Origin: Fallopia convolvulus
Taxonomy: Eukaryota > Streptophyta > Magnoliopsida > Caryophyllales > Polygonaceae
Direction of reading: 5' to 3'
DNA: 64,000 bases
NCBI GenBank assembly: GCA_964016875.1
Contig: OZ024718.1
Location: 40,116,406 to 40,180,405 of the forward strand
The translations under genes were made by a program, and so were the position numbers. Every line of letters begins with the position of its first letter. Position 1 is the stretch's first letter. Below are positions 23,180 through 34,687 of the stretch, one piece after another. The notes under the pieces were generated by a model that was not told the origin of the DNA, made no database searches, and was given only the letters and a program-made list of their open reading frames with translations.

Positions 23180-24765
23180 TTACTCCAAGGAAATCATTCT
23201 TAGCAACATCCTCAGATGCTCATAGGGTTTTCTGTCCAAAGCCTTGGTAAAAATATCTGCCACTTGATTTTCAGTCCTACAATGATCCATCTTGATGAAA
23301 CCTTTTTCAACATTATCTCTTAAGAAATGATGTTGAATATCTATATGTTTGGTTCTAGAATGATGCACAGGATTTTTGGAGATATTGATTGCACTTGTAT
23401 TATCACATAAGATAGGAATAGTTCCAAGAGACATACCAAAATCCACCAGTTGTTGTTTTAACCACAATACCTGGGAACAACAGGCGGCTGCTGCGACATA
23501 CTCCGCTTCAGCCGTTGAAAGAGAAACCGAATTTTGCTTCTTCGATCCCCAAGACACCAAGCAAGGCCCAAGAAATTGAGCCATTCCTGATGTGCTCTTC
23601 CTATCTACCAAGTGACCTGCAAAATCTGCATCCGAGAATCCGACAAGTTAGAATGAGTTGTGTCTTGGATACCATAGACATAACCCATCATTCCCTTTCA
23701 AGTAGCACAGAATTCTCTTCACTTCTTTCAGATGTGTTTCTTTAGGATTAGCCTGGAATCTAGCACAAAGACACACACTGAACATAATATTTGGCCGACT
23801 GGCCGTTAGGTACAATAGGGAACCAATCATCCCACAGTACATTATTTGATCAACATCAACACCATTTAAGTCAGCATCAAGACGATTATTAGGAGAAATA
23901 GGAGTATCAAAAGCTTTCGTGGAATCCATACCATACTTCTTCAATAGCTCCTTGATATACTTTTGTTGATGTACCTTTGTTCCCTCATCACTTTGTACCA
24001 CTTGTAGACCAAGAAAGAAAGTGAGTTCACCGATCATGCTCATCTCAAACTCACTGCTCATTAGATTCTAGAAGCTTTCTACAAGTTTGGGGTTAGTAGA
24101 ACCAAATATAATATCATCAACATAAACTTGAACTACTAAAACCTCACCGTCTTGTTCCCTTAGGAACAATGTTTTGTCGATCACACCACGTCTATATCCA
24201 TTGTCCAATAGAAATTGAGCGAATCTATCATACCAAGCACGAGGAGCTGTTTAAGACCATAGAGGGCCTTATCCAGTATGTAGACATGGTCAGGGTGATC
24301 AATATCTTCAAATCCTGGAGGTTGCAACACATAAACCTCCTCTTGTAGGTACCCATTCAGGAATGTTGTCTTCACGTCCATTTGATACAATTTGAATCCC
24401 TTGTGAGCAGCGTAGGCGATTAGAAGACGAATGGCTTCTATTCTTGCAACAGGAGCGTACGTTTCATCGTAGTCAATTCCTTCTTGTTGATTGTACCCTT
24501 TTGCTAAAAGTCTCGCCTTGTTCCTTGTGACAGCTCCGGTGTCATCAAGTTTATTCCTGAAAACCCACTTTGTTCCTATAGCCATTTTGTGCTTTGGCTT
24601 GGGAACTAATCTCCATACCTTGTTCCTCTCAAACTGGTGTAGTTCCTCTTGCATAGCAACTATCCAGTCAGGATCTTTTAATGCTTCCTTCACATTCTTG
24701 GGCTCTGCAAGAGAGATAAACGCATTGAAAGCACAAAAATTCTTAATTGAGGAACGAGTAAGCAC
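23180..24765 (-). pseudogene. pol: Element C reverse transcriptase and RNase H
   Basis: RT: DPDWIVAMQEELHQFERNKV, GTKWVFRNKLDDTGAV, YNQQEGIDYDETYAPVAR, MDVKTTFLNGYLQEEV, ALYGLKQ. The YVDDIIFG coding stretch is near 24110, and the HQQKYIKELLKKYGMD segment ends RT. RNase H (23611-23180) has MVDRKSTSGMAQFLG, KQNSVSLSTAEAEYVAAAAC, CDNTSAINISKNP and HHSRTKHIDIQHHFLRDNVE. A one-base deletion after ALYGLKQ (near 24250) and stops near 24065 and 23645 break the frame. RNase H itself is open. Confidence 0.85.
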
Positions 24766-26400
24766 ACCTTTATCGTATGGAGTGATGATGTTATCAACAG
24801 GATGATCCCTCTTTTGATGATAGTTTCTGACTTCAATCTGGGTGGGATCTGTTCTTGACTCCTCTTGTTCCTGTTGGCTGGTCGTTCCATGAGATGTACC
24901 TTCCTCATGATCTTCCCAATTTCATTTTGTGAAGTATCATCTTCAGGAACCAGAGCACTTTCTATGTCATCCTCATCCAAGTCAGGAATTGGAGAAGTAA
25001 CATCTTCATTTGGAGCTTGTGCTCTTGAATCTGGATCGACTTCATCATCTGAATCTGAATTTAGAACCTTCAGTACATCCTCGTTACTAGACAGGTTCCC
25101 TCTATTTTTGGACTCGTAAAAGATAACATGAATGCTTTCTTCAAACTTCTTAGTCCTTTTATTGAACACCTTGTAAGCCTTGCTGTTGGATGCATACCCT
25201 AAAAAGATGCCTTCGTCACTCCTTGGATCAAACTTGCCTAGCTCATCTTTTCCGTTGTTGTGAATAAAGCACCTGCATCCAAACACTTTCAAGTGGGAAA
25301 TATTTGGCTTTCTTCCCTTGATTAGTTCATATGGAGTTTTAGAGAAATTGGAACATATGGTGACTCGGTTAATGATGTAGCAAGCGGTACCGACTGCCTC
25401 TGCCCAGAAGGACCGAGGCAAGTTACTTGCCAACATCATAGTACGAGCCATGTTCTGTAGTGTTCCATTCTTTCTCTCTGCTACGCCGTTTTGTTGAGGA
25501 GTCCTCGGTGCTGAGAAGTTCTGAGACACTCCATGTTCATCACAGTAACTATGGAACATGGAATTCTTGAACTCTGTTCCGTTGTCAAACCTGATAGACT
25601 TTAATTTCTGCCGTGTTGATGCTTCTACCTTCTTGATCCAGCTTTTGAATGCCGTGAACGTCTCATCTTTGGAACCTAGAAAGAGAGTCCAAGTGTATCT
25701 AGTAAAATCATCAACAATAACAAAAATGTACCTACTACCTCCATGACTTCTCTCCCACATGGGACCACACAAATCCATGTGTATCATCTCAAGAGGATGA
25801 GAGGTGCTAACTGACAACTTTGGCTGAAAAGATGATTTGCTCTCTTTTCCCTTCACACATTCTTCACACAAGCTTTCCTTTTCTGTAAGAACTTTGGGAA
25901 GTCCTATCACCAGATTTTGTGAGTAGAGTTTGTGAATTCCTCGATGATTTGCGTGACCCAATCTCCTATGCCAGAGATCAGTCTTGTCATCTACTGTAAC
26001 AAAGCAAAGTTCTTTTTGTGGTTGAAAACTTGAGTCGACAAAATACACATTGTTGCGTCTCTTTCCCTTCAGGACCACACGATTTGATTTCATGTTCTTA
26101 ATCGAACAACCATATGAGGTAAAGGATACCTCGTTGTTCCCTTGGTCACAAAGCTAAGCAATACTCAACAGGTTGTAACCAAGACCTTTCACCAAGCTTA
26201 CGTCTTTCACGCTGGTTTTATCATTTAGCTTGACTTCACCTGTTCCAATGATTTCTCATTGATTGTTGTTGCCAAAGGAAATGTTTCCTCCAGCATTGAT
26301 TTGATGTGAGGACAGAATACTCTCGTTCCTTGTCATGTGACATGAACACCCGCTGTCAAGGATCCAGCGGATGTTCCCCCTCACTTCAACCTGCAAGAAA
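24766..26400 (-). pseudogene. pol: Element C protease and integrase
   Basis: Integrase is open from 26093. It has LWHRRLGHANHRGIHKLY and CEECVKGKESKSSF (HHCC zinc site), MIHMDLCGPMW, IVDDFTRYTWTLFL, RFDNGTEFKNSMFHSYCDE and TPQQNGVAERKNGTLQNMA, then ELIKGRKPNISHLKVFGCRC and an acidic linker. The protease upstream (about 26370, GCSCHMT-like) is split by stops near 26150 and 26260. A frame change near 24910 separates this part from RT. Confidence 0.8.
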
Positions 26401-26404
26401 GAAA

Positions 26405-27456
26405 TCACATTTTAACGACCCAGGCCTGCTTAGCCTTCCCGGGTCGGTTAGCATAGCTCACAGAATGATAAATTTGAGATTGAACCAAAGTAGCTTTCTG
26501 TGGACTCTTGGAACTAGAAGCAATATTTGAGGGATCAACATGGTTTTTCCCTTTATCAGTTTTGAAATCTTGCTTCTTTTGTGGTTGTGGAGCCGGTTTC
26601 TTTTTGTTCTGATGAGATTTATCATACCCTTGATTTTTCTTACCAGACCACTGTTTCTTTTTATTCCTTGTATTCTGGTTTTGAACCCTTTTGTTTGACA
26701 TTTCTAATCTAACCTTACAATCTTTTTGAACATGACCTCCCCCACCACAGTGATAGCACACCCTATAGTATTAGCCGAGATAGCGTTTAGGATGTGGTTT
26801 CTGGAGGGTACGTTCCTTTGCACGTTCCTTAGAAGGAATTCTATGCTGGTTCCCTTGAGACTGTTTTAGGTATATTTTATGAGCCGTTTTTCCAGAATAC
26901 CACTCAGAGTTATCATTCAAATTACTTTCAAGAATCTTGCATCTTTAAGTTATCTTCAAAAGGCTTTTTAACAAGAATGACAAGATCAGATTGTTTAGCA
27001 CTTTCTAAACTAGCAAGAAATTGTTCAGGAGTTACCTCTAGGTCGACATCTTCAGTCTTTAGAGTCATGACACAGATCTTAGATTCAGATTCATCATCTG
27101 AGTCAATATCCCATGCAGCGATGTAGCCCTTTTTCTTCTCGTTCCCAGACTCGTTACCTTTGGGACAACTTTTGGCATAATGACCCTTTTCTTGACAGTT
27201 GAAGCAGGTAACGTCATTGATCTCCTTCTTCTCAGAGTTGACCTTTTTCTTTTTCCTTCAAGGCCCCTTGTTTCTTGCCTCTCTTGTAGAATGCCCTCAT
27301 TGTTTTTATTGTGAGAGTCACGTCAGAGTCTTCGTCCAATGTATAGACTCCTCTTCCGGTGGTGATGTTTTCAATGATGTTGTGAGTGTTGTTGAAACTC
27401 ATTTTGTATTCCTACACTAACACACAATCTAGAGCAAACCTTGCTCTGATACCAAT
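26405..27456 (-). pseudogene. gag: Element C gag remnants
   Basis: The second zinc knuckle CYHCGGGGHVQKDC and a K/Q/N-rich tail are open at 26761-26405. Upstream a fragment around 26940-27350 keeps the acidic linker and the first knuckle region (compare element A 6545-6960), but large internal parts are deleted. The capsid is nearly absent: 27370-27420 jumps from gag middle to the sequence just 3' of the PBS. The PBS TGGTATCAGAGC is at 27443-27454 on the minus strand. Confidence 0.7.
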
Positions 27457-30246
27457 CGTTGGATCGTGACGCGTTAGTAACAAGTCATGGAACTAGTAAT
27501 GTTCCCTGGGCAGCGGAAATAAACAGTAAGAACACAGAATTTAGAGAGGAAAACTTTCTGTCCGACCACCAAGTCGTAGAAAGAAAAACCTCTACCTCTG
27601 AGACTCCTTCTCAGAGGATTTTCAATAGAATGCTTTTATTAAGTTTCAACGATTACAAGGCAAGTCAAGTTCTCTCTGGTAACTAAGGCACCAACCAAAG
27701 TTCCGTGGTAACAACGGCACCAACCAAAGTTCAACCAACTAGACTTCTACAACCCTAAACGTAAACCTAAATGGAAGTAATCTACTGACTTACTTGTGGA
27801 TTCTTCACCGGAAAAATCCACACACTCGTACACTTGAAAATCTCTCTCTCCAAGTTCATATTCTTCAACCACTCGAACACCACACTTTTAACCTAAAAGT
27901 GACATCCTTATTTATAGAGCCTCGTGGGATCTGATCTCTATTATTTCCTTGCCACAAAATAAAAGATTTTCCATCCCAAAATCTCCATAAAATCAGAAAC
28001 TCAATCAACCATATCTTCAATCACTCGGATTATAGCCAAAACCGAAAGATCTCAATATCTTATCTTTTTGCTTCAACAAATCTTCAAGATTCCATCTTAT
28101 CTTTGTTGGTGATTTGTGTCAAGTCATCAAATCCCTATTGGAGCATATTGAGGTTATCAAGTCATATTGGTAATGTCGATTGGTATATTGACATATATGA
28201 CTTTCCATGATGGTTAAAGATTTGTCATAAGATCCAAAGGTTAGTCGCACACCACCACTGAGACAAGGAACCTCGTGTGCACCGTTGCCTGGCAAGGGGG
28301 CGCTTTGTGTGTGGCGACGCTCGGTGCAACGGCGTGGTGCAAGCACGGGGCTCGGCTTGGACCTCGGTTTTGAGGTTCAAGGCTCGGCATGGTTGGGGCG
28401 CGCCTTGTATGTGAACTTGAGGTTCAAGACAAGGTTGCAAGGGCGCGCCTAGAGTAGTGCGATGGCGCGTTGTGGCTAGTGACGCGGTTGCGAGGCTGCG
28501 GTGGAGCTCTCGGCGCGCCTAGGGCACTTGTCCAAGGCGTCGAGATCTAGTTGTGAGGCTAAGGTATGTATTTGAGCTTTATGATTGAGTCTTATAACTT
28601 TGTGCATATTCTAAAGTGAATTAGGAAGCTTCTCTAAGCTTGGTAGATGCTTTAAGCAAGAACCAAAGCTAGAGTTTGGCTTGGCACATAGTTAAATATG
28701 CTAGAAAGAAGTTTATAAGCTTCATACTAGCTTAGAGTGAACTCTAGGAGCTTGGAAAAGCTCAAGACTCATTGTACATGCTTTATAAGAAGCTCATGTA
28801 GCTAGGAACTAGCTCATGGAAGCTCAAACTAGCTCACACTAGCTCAAGTCAGCTCAACCTAGCTCACACTAGCTCAAGCCAGCTCAACTAGCTATATGCT
28901 AGCTCATTGAGCTAAGGGGTAGTGACACTACCTAGGTGACCTAGCTAGGTACCTAGATATGCTAGCTAGGTGGTGGGGCTGGTGGGCCGGCCCAAGGGGC
29001 GCGGCACATGGGCTGTTGGGCCGTGGACACTTGCGCATGGCAAGGGCCTTGTGCCTTGCCATTTGGGCCGATTGCCATGGGCTTTGGATTGGATTTTGGG
29101 CTTTCATCTTGGGCCTTTCTAGGCTGGATTTAAAGATGATTTGGAGTCCATGGGGGGATGTTTGTAGACGCCCCATTTGATGACAAGGAGAGAGGGAATG
29201 GAAGTTGTAACCAACTCCTAAAATCACTCTCGGCCACCCGTGTGTACAACCGAATGTAACCGCCTCCCTTGGCATTTTTTGGAGGTTTCTCACGCCTATA
29301 AATAGGGCATTATGTCGGCCATTTGGACATGGAACACGTGAGGAAAAATCAGAAACCTATCCACAAAATTTCGGTGAAGACAACACACTACAAGTCAAGT
29401 AAGACTAGTTGTGTTTGAGTACACATAGACGAGTGGTTCGAGTTCGAGAGTGGCGTCATGGATCAATGTTCATCATCAAGGAAGAAACCTCAAGTTGAAG
29501 TGCATGGAGCGTTCATCCAAGTGAAGGAAGAACCACGCACATCATGGGACGAGGAGTTCTTTCATGTCAAAGTCGAAGAGGAATCTTGTGACTCGAATAA
29601 GGTACGCTTGTTCTAATAGTCGTGTCTTGCCAACACGTCTATTGTTTTATTTTGTTGCGTTTTATCCCACAACGGTATTGCACAACCCTTGGCATGGAAT
29701 AGGGGCAATATACGTTGAAGGAAAGCGGGATCTCATCCCGTGACTCGTAGCTATATCCAAGTCAACTTACAAATGATATAAAAGGGGTCGATGGTGATTG
29801 CCTTCGTGGCCTACACCCACGAGACTACCCTTCAATGGGTCTACTCGTCATGCCTTGATTATCCAATGGATCTACAAGGATCGACTTCCCTTCAACAAAG
29901 ACAAAGCAAACATATTAAAATGATAGCATGCAAACCCTAAAAACCAACAATCTTCTCTTAAACAACTCCATCTTAGCTGTAAAATCTCCGCCGAAGTCGT
30001 TTGCTCAAGATATGGAAACTTGCCAAATATAGAAAGCCGTGTAGCTTCTCGCAGACGTTGTCTAGATCGTCAGTCGTTCCCTCCGTCGTTCCCTCACGAC
30101 GTTGTTCCCTCCATCGTTCCCTCACGATGTTCCTTCAGTCTGATGATATTTTCTTTTCTTTCCTGACATACTAGTGAAACAACACATTAATCATTCAAAG
30201 TTTAATCAAAACTAAGAGAAAACATGGAACAACGAATGTTCCAACA
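27457..30246 (-). repeat. 5' LTR of element C, split by insertion H
   Basis: 27457-28103 plus 29949-30246 form an LTR that matches 21180-21887, apart from about 230 extra bases around the insertion. The extra part (ACCGAAAGATCTCAATATC) resembles the middle of element A's LTR, so the left LTR probably lost it. The outer end is ATGTTCCAACA, followed by the TSD CTAGG. Confidence 0.8.
28104..29948 (+). mobile_element. Element H: solo LTR-like insertion, TSD ATCTT
   Basis: This 1,845-base insertion has termini TGTTGG...CCAACA, flanked by ATCTT at 28099-28103 and 29949-29953. It has a plus-strand TATA box (CTATAAATAG, 29296-29305) followed by a transcribed-looking leader, but no PBS, PPT or coding domain. 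This fits a solo LTR left by LTR-LTR recombination. A related decayed copy lies at 19250-19635. 28720-28920 is rich in AGCT/AGCTC repeats. Confidence 0.75.
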
Positions 30247-30251
30247 CTAGG
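30247..30251. repeat. Target site duplication of element C (CTAGG), right copy
   Basis: This is identical to 21175-21179 and directly follows the CCAACA end of the right LTR. Confidence 0.85.
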
Positions 30252-30296
30252 ATTTCTCACAAATCATAGTAATTGATCTCTTGATTTCAATTGTAG

Positions 30297-31130
30297 AACA
30301 AGAAAAAAGAGGGTAAGGAGGGCAAGGACGATAACAATAAAAATGGTGTGGATAAGAGGTTTAAGACTCTTCCTCCAACTAAGGCTCTGCCTAGAAATGA
30401 GATAATTGGTGGGTACATCTTTGTTTGCAACAATGATACCATGGAGGAGAATCTCGGAGGCAATTGTTTCGTATGTTTCTTCCCCAAATCTTTTATTTTG
30501 TTATTGTTAGTTTTTTCCCTCCCATTTTTGTAGTGTTTACACTTTCTAATTTTGTGTCAATTTTTAAAACTTGATTAATTATATATAATTTATATTAATC
30601 TAGATGGTTTACTCATGTTTCCTTTCTGCCAATTTATGGGAATAATTTCATCTCTATAATGGTCAATTTCATCGCTTCATTTTGGCTGAGATGCCTAGCT
30701 GATGTAAATCTGTAGTATGATCATTGAAAAATTGTAATATTTTCCCCAATTTTAATTGCTTCACTTTGTTTAATTGATTTGTTTTATGTGGTGTTGTATC
30801 GGCGCTTTGAAGTGATTGAAATTTCTATTTATGGGTTCTTGGTGGCTTGTAATGTTTTCATTTTTTCAAGTTTATCACCATGTTACCATGATTCAGTGAG
30901 GGCAATTATCCTTGGTTTGCTTGCCCCTTTTTCTCTACAATTACTCTACTCACCAACTCCATTGAATCTATGAGGTTAGATTTCTTTACCTCTTCCCCTT
31001 GAACAACAATTATACATTATATTAACTTGAAGCTAAAAAAAGTAGGTTTTTTTGGTTAGGCTGCAAGCTTTGGAGGATCCAACATTGAAGCATCTTCCTA
31101 GGACGTCAAGAAGAACCCTAGTTTGGGTGG
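30297..31130 (+). pseudogene. DCD-domain protein gene fragment (N-rich-protein type), decayed
   Basis: Three exon-like pieces with plausible splice sites rebuild the order of a plant DCD (development and cell death) domain. 30297-30470 encodes DKRFKTLPPTKALPRNEI and GGYIFVCNNDTMEENL. 30871-30974 has YHDSVRAI and, in a shifted frame, LFLYNYSTHQLH. 31060 to about 31130 has AASFGGSNIEASS and DVKKNPSLG. DCD proteins are plant-specific, stress- and cell-death-linked. The sequence before the GGYIF motif matches the N-rich-protein branch as I know it. Frameshifts (near 30454 and 30935) and stops (TGA near 30968, TAG near 31098) disable it. Element C lies just upstream, 46 bases before the first recognised exon. 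Confidence 0.75.
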
Positions 31131-31764
31131 GCTTCTCTATACATTAAATTTACTATGGTGTATTATGAACCTTATCCATATTTGTGATTTGTGATCACTG
31201 ATCATTCATTTTGTAGTCTATTTCAAGATACAAATTCATTTGTCCATTAGATTAGGTTGTCATTATTTTTGTTCCACCAATTGAGAGTTTTATTTCAATT
31301 GAGTTTGTGAGCAATTTTGGTTGTTCTACAAGGAACTCGGTACTGAGATATTTTTTATATGCATTCGTTGCATCCCACTTCCTGCATAGCATTACTTCAA
31401 ACTGATGTTGAACACCATCACACAATTCATCAAGAGTGCAAAATGTGGCCTCTTGGTCGGGTTTGTTGCAATCTATTTTTGAATGTTCATGTTATATACA
31501 AAATATAAAGACTATTATATACGTAGAAGATATTATCATGGTAACAAAACGGTATCAAAAGTTGTTAGTATGAGAGAGAAATTGTAGCTATATTGCTTCT
31601 TCGAATGGTCGTGCAAGTGACGTATAAAGATTATGGCTATTTTTTACATGATGTGGCCTTATATATACATTAGAGGAGGGACTTCAAAAGGTAGTTCATG
31701 GCTATTTGTTAATACATTAAAGAAGGAATTTGAAAGGGTAATTGTAAAAATCTATTCCTTATTA
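31131..31764. other. No gene seen
   Basis: AT-rich sequence with no recognised element. The minus strand at about 31260-31460 has an open stretch including CRKWDATNAYKKYLSTEF that I do not recognise. It could be a decayed transposon or gene fragment. Confidence 0.3.
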
Positions 31765-32004
31765 CTCCCTCCGTTAAGGTAAATTTGTCGTTTTAGAATT
31801 TGTCTTGAAAATTAAGAAAATCATTTGATTTTACTCAAATACTCTTAATCTTGTTAAGATCTTTTACCTTAATTTGTAGATTAATATAAATATATTTAAT
31901 TCATAGGGATATTATTGGAAAAAATGGGTTAAATTAAGTCAAATGATAACTTTTATTTAACAAGAAAATCAAGCTAGAATGACAAGTTAGCTTAACGAAG
32001 GGAG
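31765..32004. mobile_element. Stowaway-type MITE, TA target duplication
   Basis: 240 bases with terminal inverted repeats CTCCCTCCGTTAAG...CTTAACGAAGGGAG, flanked by TA at 31763-31764 and 32005-32006. The CTCCCTCCGT terminus and TA duplication are hallmarks of Stowaway (Tc1/mariner-derived) MITEs. It is non-coding and would depend on a mariner-like transposase elsewhere. Confidence 0.85.
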
Positions 32005-32670
32005 TATAACCTTGATCCAAAGAATAAAACATTAAAGAAGAAATTTGAAAGGTTGATTGTAAAAATTAAATCTTGTTAATACGATAAGATGGCTAGATAT
32101 ACAAATGGTTAGGTAAATGATACATCTAATTAGGAATTCCAAAGGCTAGGTCTATATCTTTTAAATCAGTTTCTTGTTATTAATATATTTTAAAAGAAAT
32201 TTGAAATTAGTAAAATTGAAGTGAATGCATTATGCTATGGCATTTATTTGGCTTTTGAGGATAACTTTTATAGTTGTAAGATGATTTTTTAATATTTAAT
32301 TATTTCGGTTTTATAAGTACATGATTTTTCACAATTTAATTATTTTTGGTCCTTAGTTTTGATATTATGCTTGCGTTTATTCTCTTATGCATATGAATTT
32401 GAGTTAATGTCTCAATTATTGGCGTTGTTCTTGAAGAGTTCAATTTTTCAACCCAACATGTTTCACCAGCAACATGGGTGAATTAATTTCTCAGTATTTT
32501 TTTAGTGGTTAAGAATCCCTTACACATTTTTTCACATAATTATATTTTTTTAAGAGAACAATATATTTACAAATATCAAAATTTTATATGATATAATGAG
32601 TATCTTAAGGTATGAAAAATATAAATTGGTATATAACTTTAATTTAACATAAATATATTAATAAAATTAT
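32005..32670. other. AT-rich DNA, no gene seen
   Basis: No ORF or element core. The first 60 bases (CATTAAAGAAGAAATTTGAAAGG and onward) repeat the sequence left of the MITE at 31710-31750. Confidence 0.5.
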
Positions 32671-32711
32671 TCAGCCTTAGTGCACGCCTTAGGCGCGGGC
32701 ATAGACACTAG
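32671..32711 (+). mobile_element. Possible decayed Helitron 3' terminus
   Basis: GTGCACGCCTTAGGCGCGGGC can form a short imperfect hairpin (core CGCC-TTA-GGCG). About 8 bases further comes CTAG followed by T. A hairpin near a CTRR end before a host T is the Helitron 3' signature. The 5' end of this element was not found. Confidence 0.4.
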
Positions 32712-33676
32712 TTCAATTGAAAGAAACAAAGTAGATCCAAGAGTGCAAATTCTCCAAATTGTAATCAACTACAACAAAAGCCCAATAAATTGTCTTCTCC
32801 TTCTCTCCTCTAGAAATTAGAATAATAATAATAATGCATAATGTCCACTAAAAGAGTTTTCTAAAAAGTCTACTAAACTCGAATCTCTCTAATCTATTTT
32901 TCAACCATATAACTATGTCACATAAGAACCTTAATTTTTAAATTTACTTTTTTACCCTTTCTTCTTTTTAGTATTTACAATCCTTAAAAATATATAATAT
33001 AATAATGTTACCATTGCTATTAACATACAATGATCTACTACTTTCTTTTATGGACAATTTAAATATTATATAATTGTACATCATCATCTTTAATATGTAT
33101 TGTTATTTTTTTCAATGACAAGTATGAAACTATCCATACATAATATCTCTAATATATAACGATCTACTACTTTTTTATGGACAAAATTTAAATATTATAT
33201 AATTGTACATCATCATCTTTTCAATAATTGTATAATAATATCATTATTGCTAATGTTATTAATATATAATTGTATCCTTAAATTATAGTATGATTTTTAT
33301 CCTTTTTTCAATATTATATGTACGTTCTTTTTGATAATGTATCTTAATTTTTTTCAATGATGAATAGTACATTTAATATTATGCCACGTAGATATATTTA
33401 AATGATCATTTATCTCTTTATCCTTAATATTTTTTAGAATTTACAATCCCTATATATTATAATAATAGTATCTCATTTATCATTATTACTTACCATATTC
33501 AATTAAAAAAATTCAATTAGCTATGTTATTAATAAGCATTCTTTACATATTGTAATAATATTACCTCATTCATTACTATTACTTACCATATTTAACTAAT
33601 AAGTATGAAATACTTACTATATTCAATTAATGGGTATGGAAATATTATTCAGTTTTTGTAGTATTTATTTACCTAT

Positions 33677-33685
33677 ATATTATAT
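33677..33685. repeat. MULE target site duplication ATATTATAT, left copy
   Basis: Nine bases directly outside the left TIR. An identical nonamer directly follows the right TIR at 43382-43390. Nine bp is the standard Mutator duplication length. The AT-rich context raises the chance-match risk, but both copies lie exactly at the TIR edges. Confidence 0.8.
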
Positions 33686-33745
33686 GAAATAGAGTCGCGT
33701 GCGAACGCCCGCGTGTGTGAGAAATGCGAAAGTCCCTTGGCCGTT
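33686..33745 (+). repeat. MULE left terminal inverted repeat
   Basis: It starts GAAATAGAGTCGCGTGCGAA. Against the reverse complement of 43320-43381 it matches in GTGCGAA, GAGAA.GCGA-like and CCGTTCGATC blocks, with substitutions and small gaps between them. This is a divergent MULE-type TIR of about 60 bases. Confidence 0.7.
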
Positions 33746-34437
33746 CGATCGTATCACACGTACGGTTGAAATTGCTTCTTATTTAAAAAAAACTGTAAAA
33801 AAACGAAACGCGCGACATGGAGCGTTTAGGAGACGCGCTTTTTATAAACTTCTTCGTCTTCTCTTCTCTCGCCATTTCTCTCTCACTCACTTTTTAGTTT
33901 TTACAGTTTCCGAAGCGGTTTGAAGTAGTTCAAGTGTGAATCTAAACTATTTCGTAGCGATTTCGAGCCTGATTCTCACCATTAACGACATTAGAAACCT
34001 CAATCTAGTTCTAAATGGAGAAGCAAAGTTCATCTCAAGAGAATTAAGGTTTTTATCTCTCCTTTTAAATTTACTGAAACCCTAGGTTTCCGAAGCGGTT
34101 GAGAATCAAGGTTTTCGTTTTGTCGATTGTATATATTCTAAATGTTTGATCAATTGTGTGTTTTTAGTGATTATTTTGAGTTGTTTGAAGTTGATAGTGT
34201 CGATTTTGGTGTTTTGTGCTTTTCTGAATAAAAAAATGAATGAATCGTCACTTTCTATTTACTCGATTTTTGGTTATACCACTTGAATAAAATACAAATT
34301 ATGTGTGCATGTGCGTATATGATGTTTTTATCGAGTGTTTTGATGTTGAGTTTTGCAATAGGTGATTGTAGATTTGTTAGTTGCATGGAATGATTTGGTA
34401 TACGTACGAGGGGGAAGTGTAGTGATCTTGTGTTGAC

Positions 34438-34687
34438 TTTTGTTCATTCATTTGTGCATATTTGTTCATTCAAACTAGCATAGCATTTGTTCATCAGAAA
34501 TTAGCATTTGTTCATAAGAAACTTACATTTTGTTCATCAGAAACTTGCATTTGTTCATTAGTAAATTGCATTTGTTCATTGGTAACTTGCATTTGTTCAT
34601 CGGAAACTTGCATTTGTTCATAAGAAACTTTGCATTTCTTCATCAGTAAATTGCATTTGTTCATCAGTAACTTGCATTTGTTCATCC
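34438..34687 (+). repeat. 21-bp tandem array, AACTTGCATTTGTTCATCAG type
   Basis: About twelve imperfect copies of a 21-base unit whose core is TTTGTTCAT(C/T)AG, ending about 60 bases before the predicted ATG of the Ulp1-like gene. It is the densest block of the motif that recurs in this MULE. Confidence 0.85.

Larger units (their letters stand above)
21180..30246 (-). mobile_element. Element C: SIRE-like Ty1/copia element related to A, TSD CTAGG
   Basis: Minus-strand order: 5' LTR (27457-30246, containing insertion H), PBS, gag remnants, protease, integrase, RT, RNase H, a reduced third-ORF region, PPT and 3' LTR 21180-21887. Coding and LTR sequences resemble element A. Unlike A it keeps RNase H but has lost most of the third ORF and much of gag. 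It is inserted in the DNA holding the DCD pseudogene. Confidence 0.88.

Noticed and set aside
27924..28103. Treating the whole 27924-29996 block as one inserted element
   Set aside because: The first 180 bases resemble element A's LTR, and exact ATCTT duplications bracket only 28104-29948, so the true insertion is the smaller unit.
31260..31460. Minus-strand open stretch with CRKWDATNAYKKYLSTEF as a named gene
   Set aside because: I do not recognise the family, and stops bound it closely. A profile search would be needed to give it a name.
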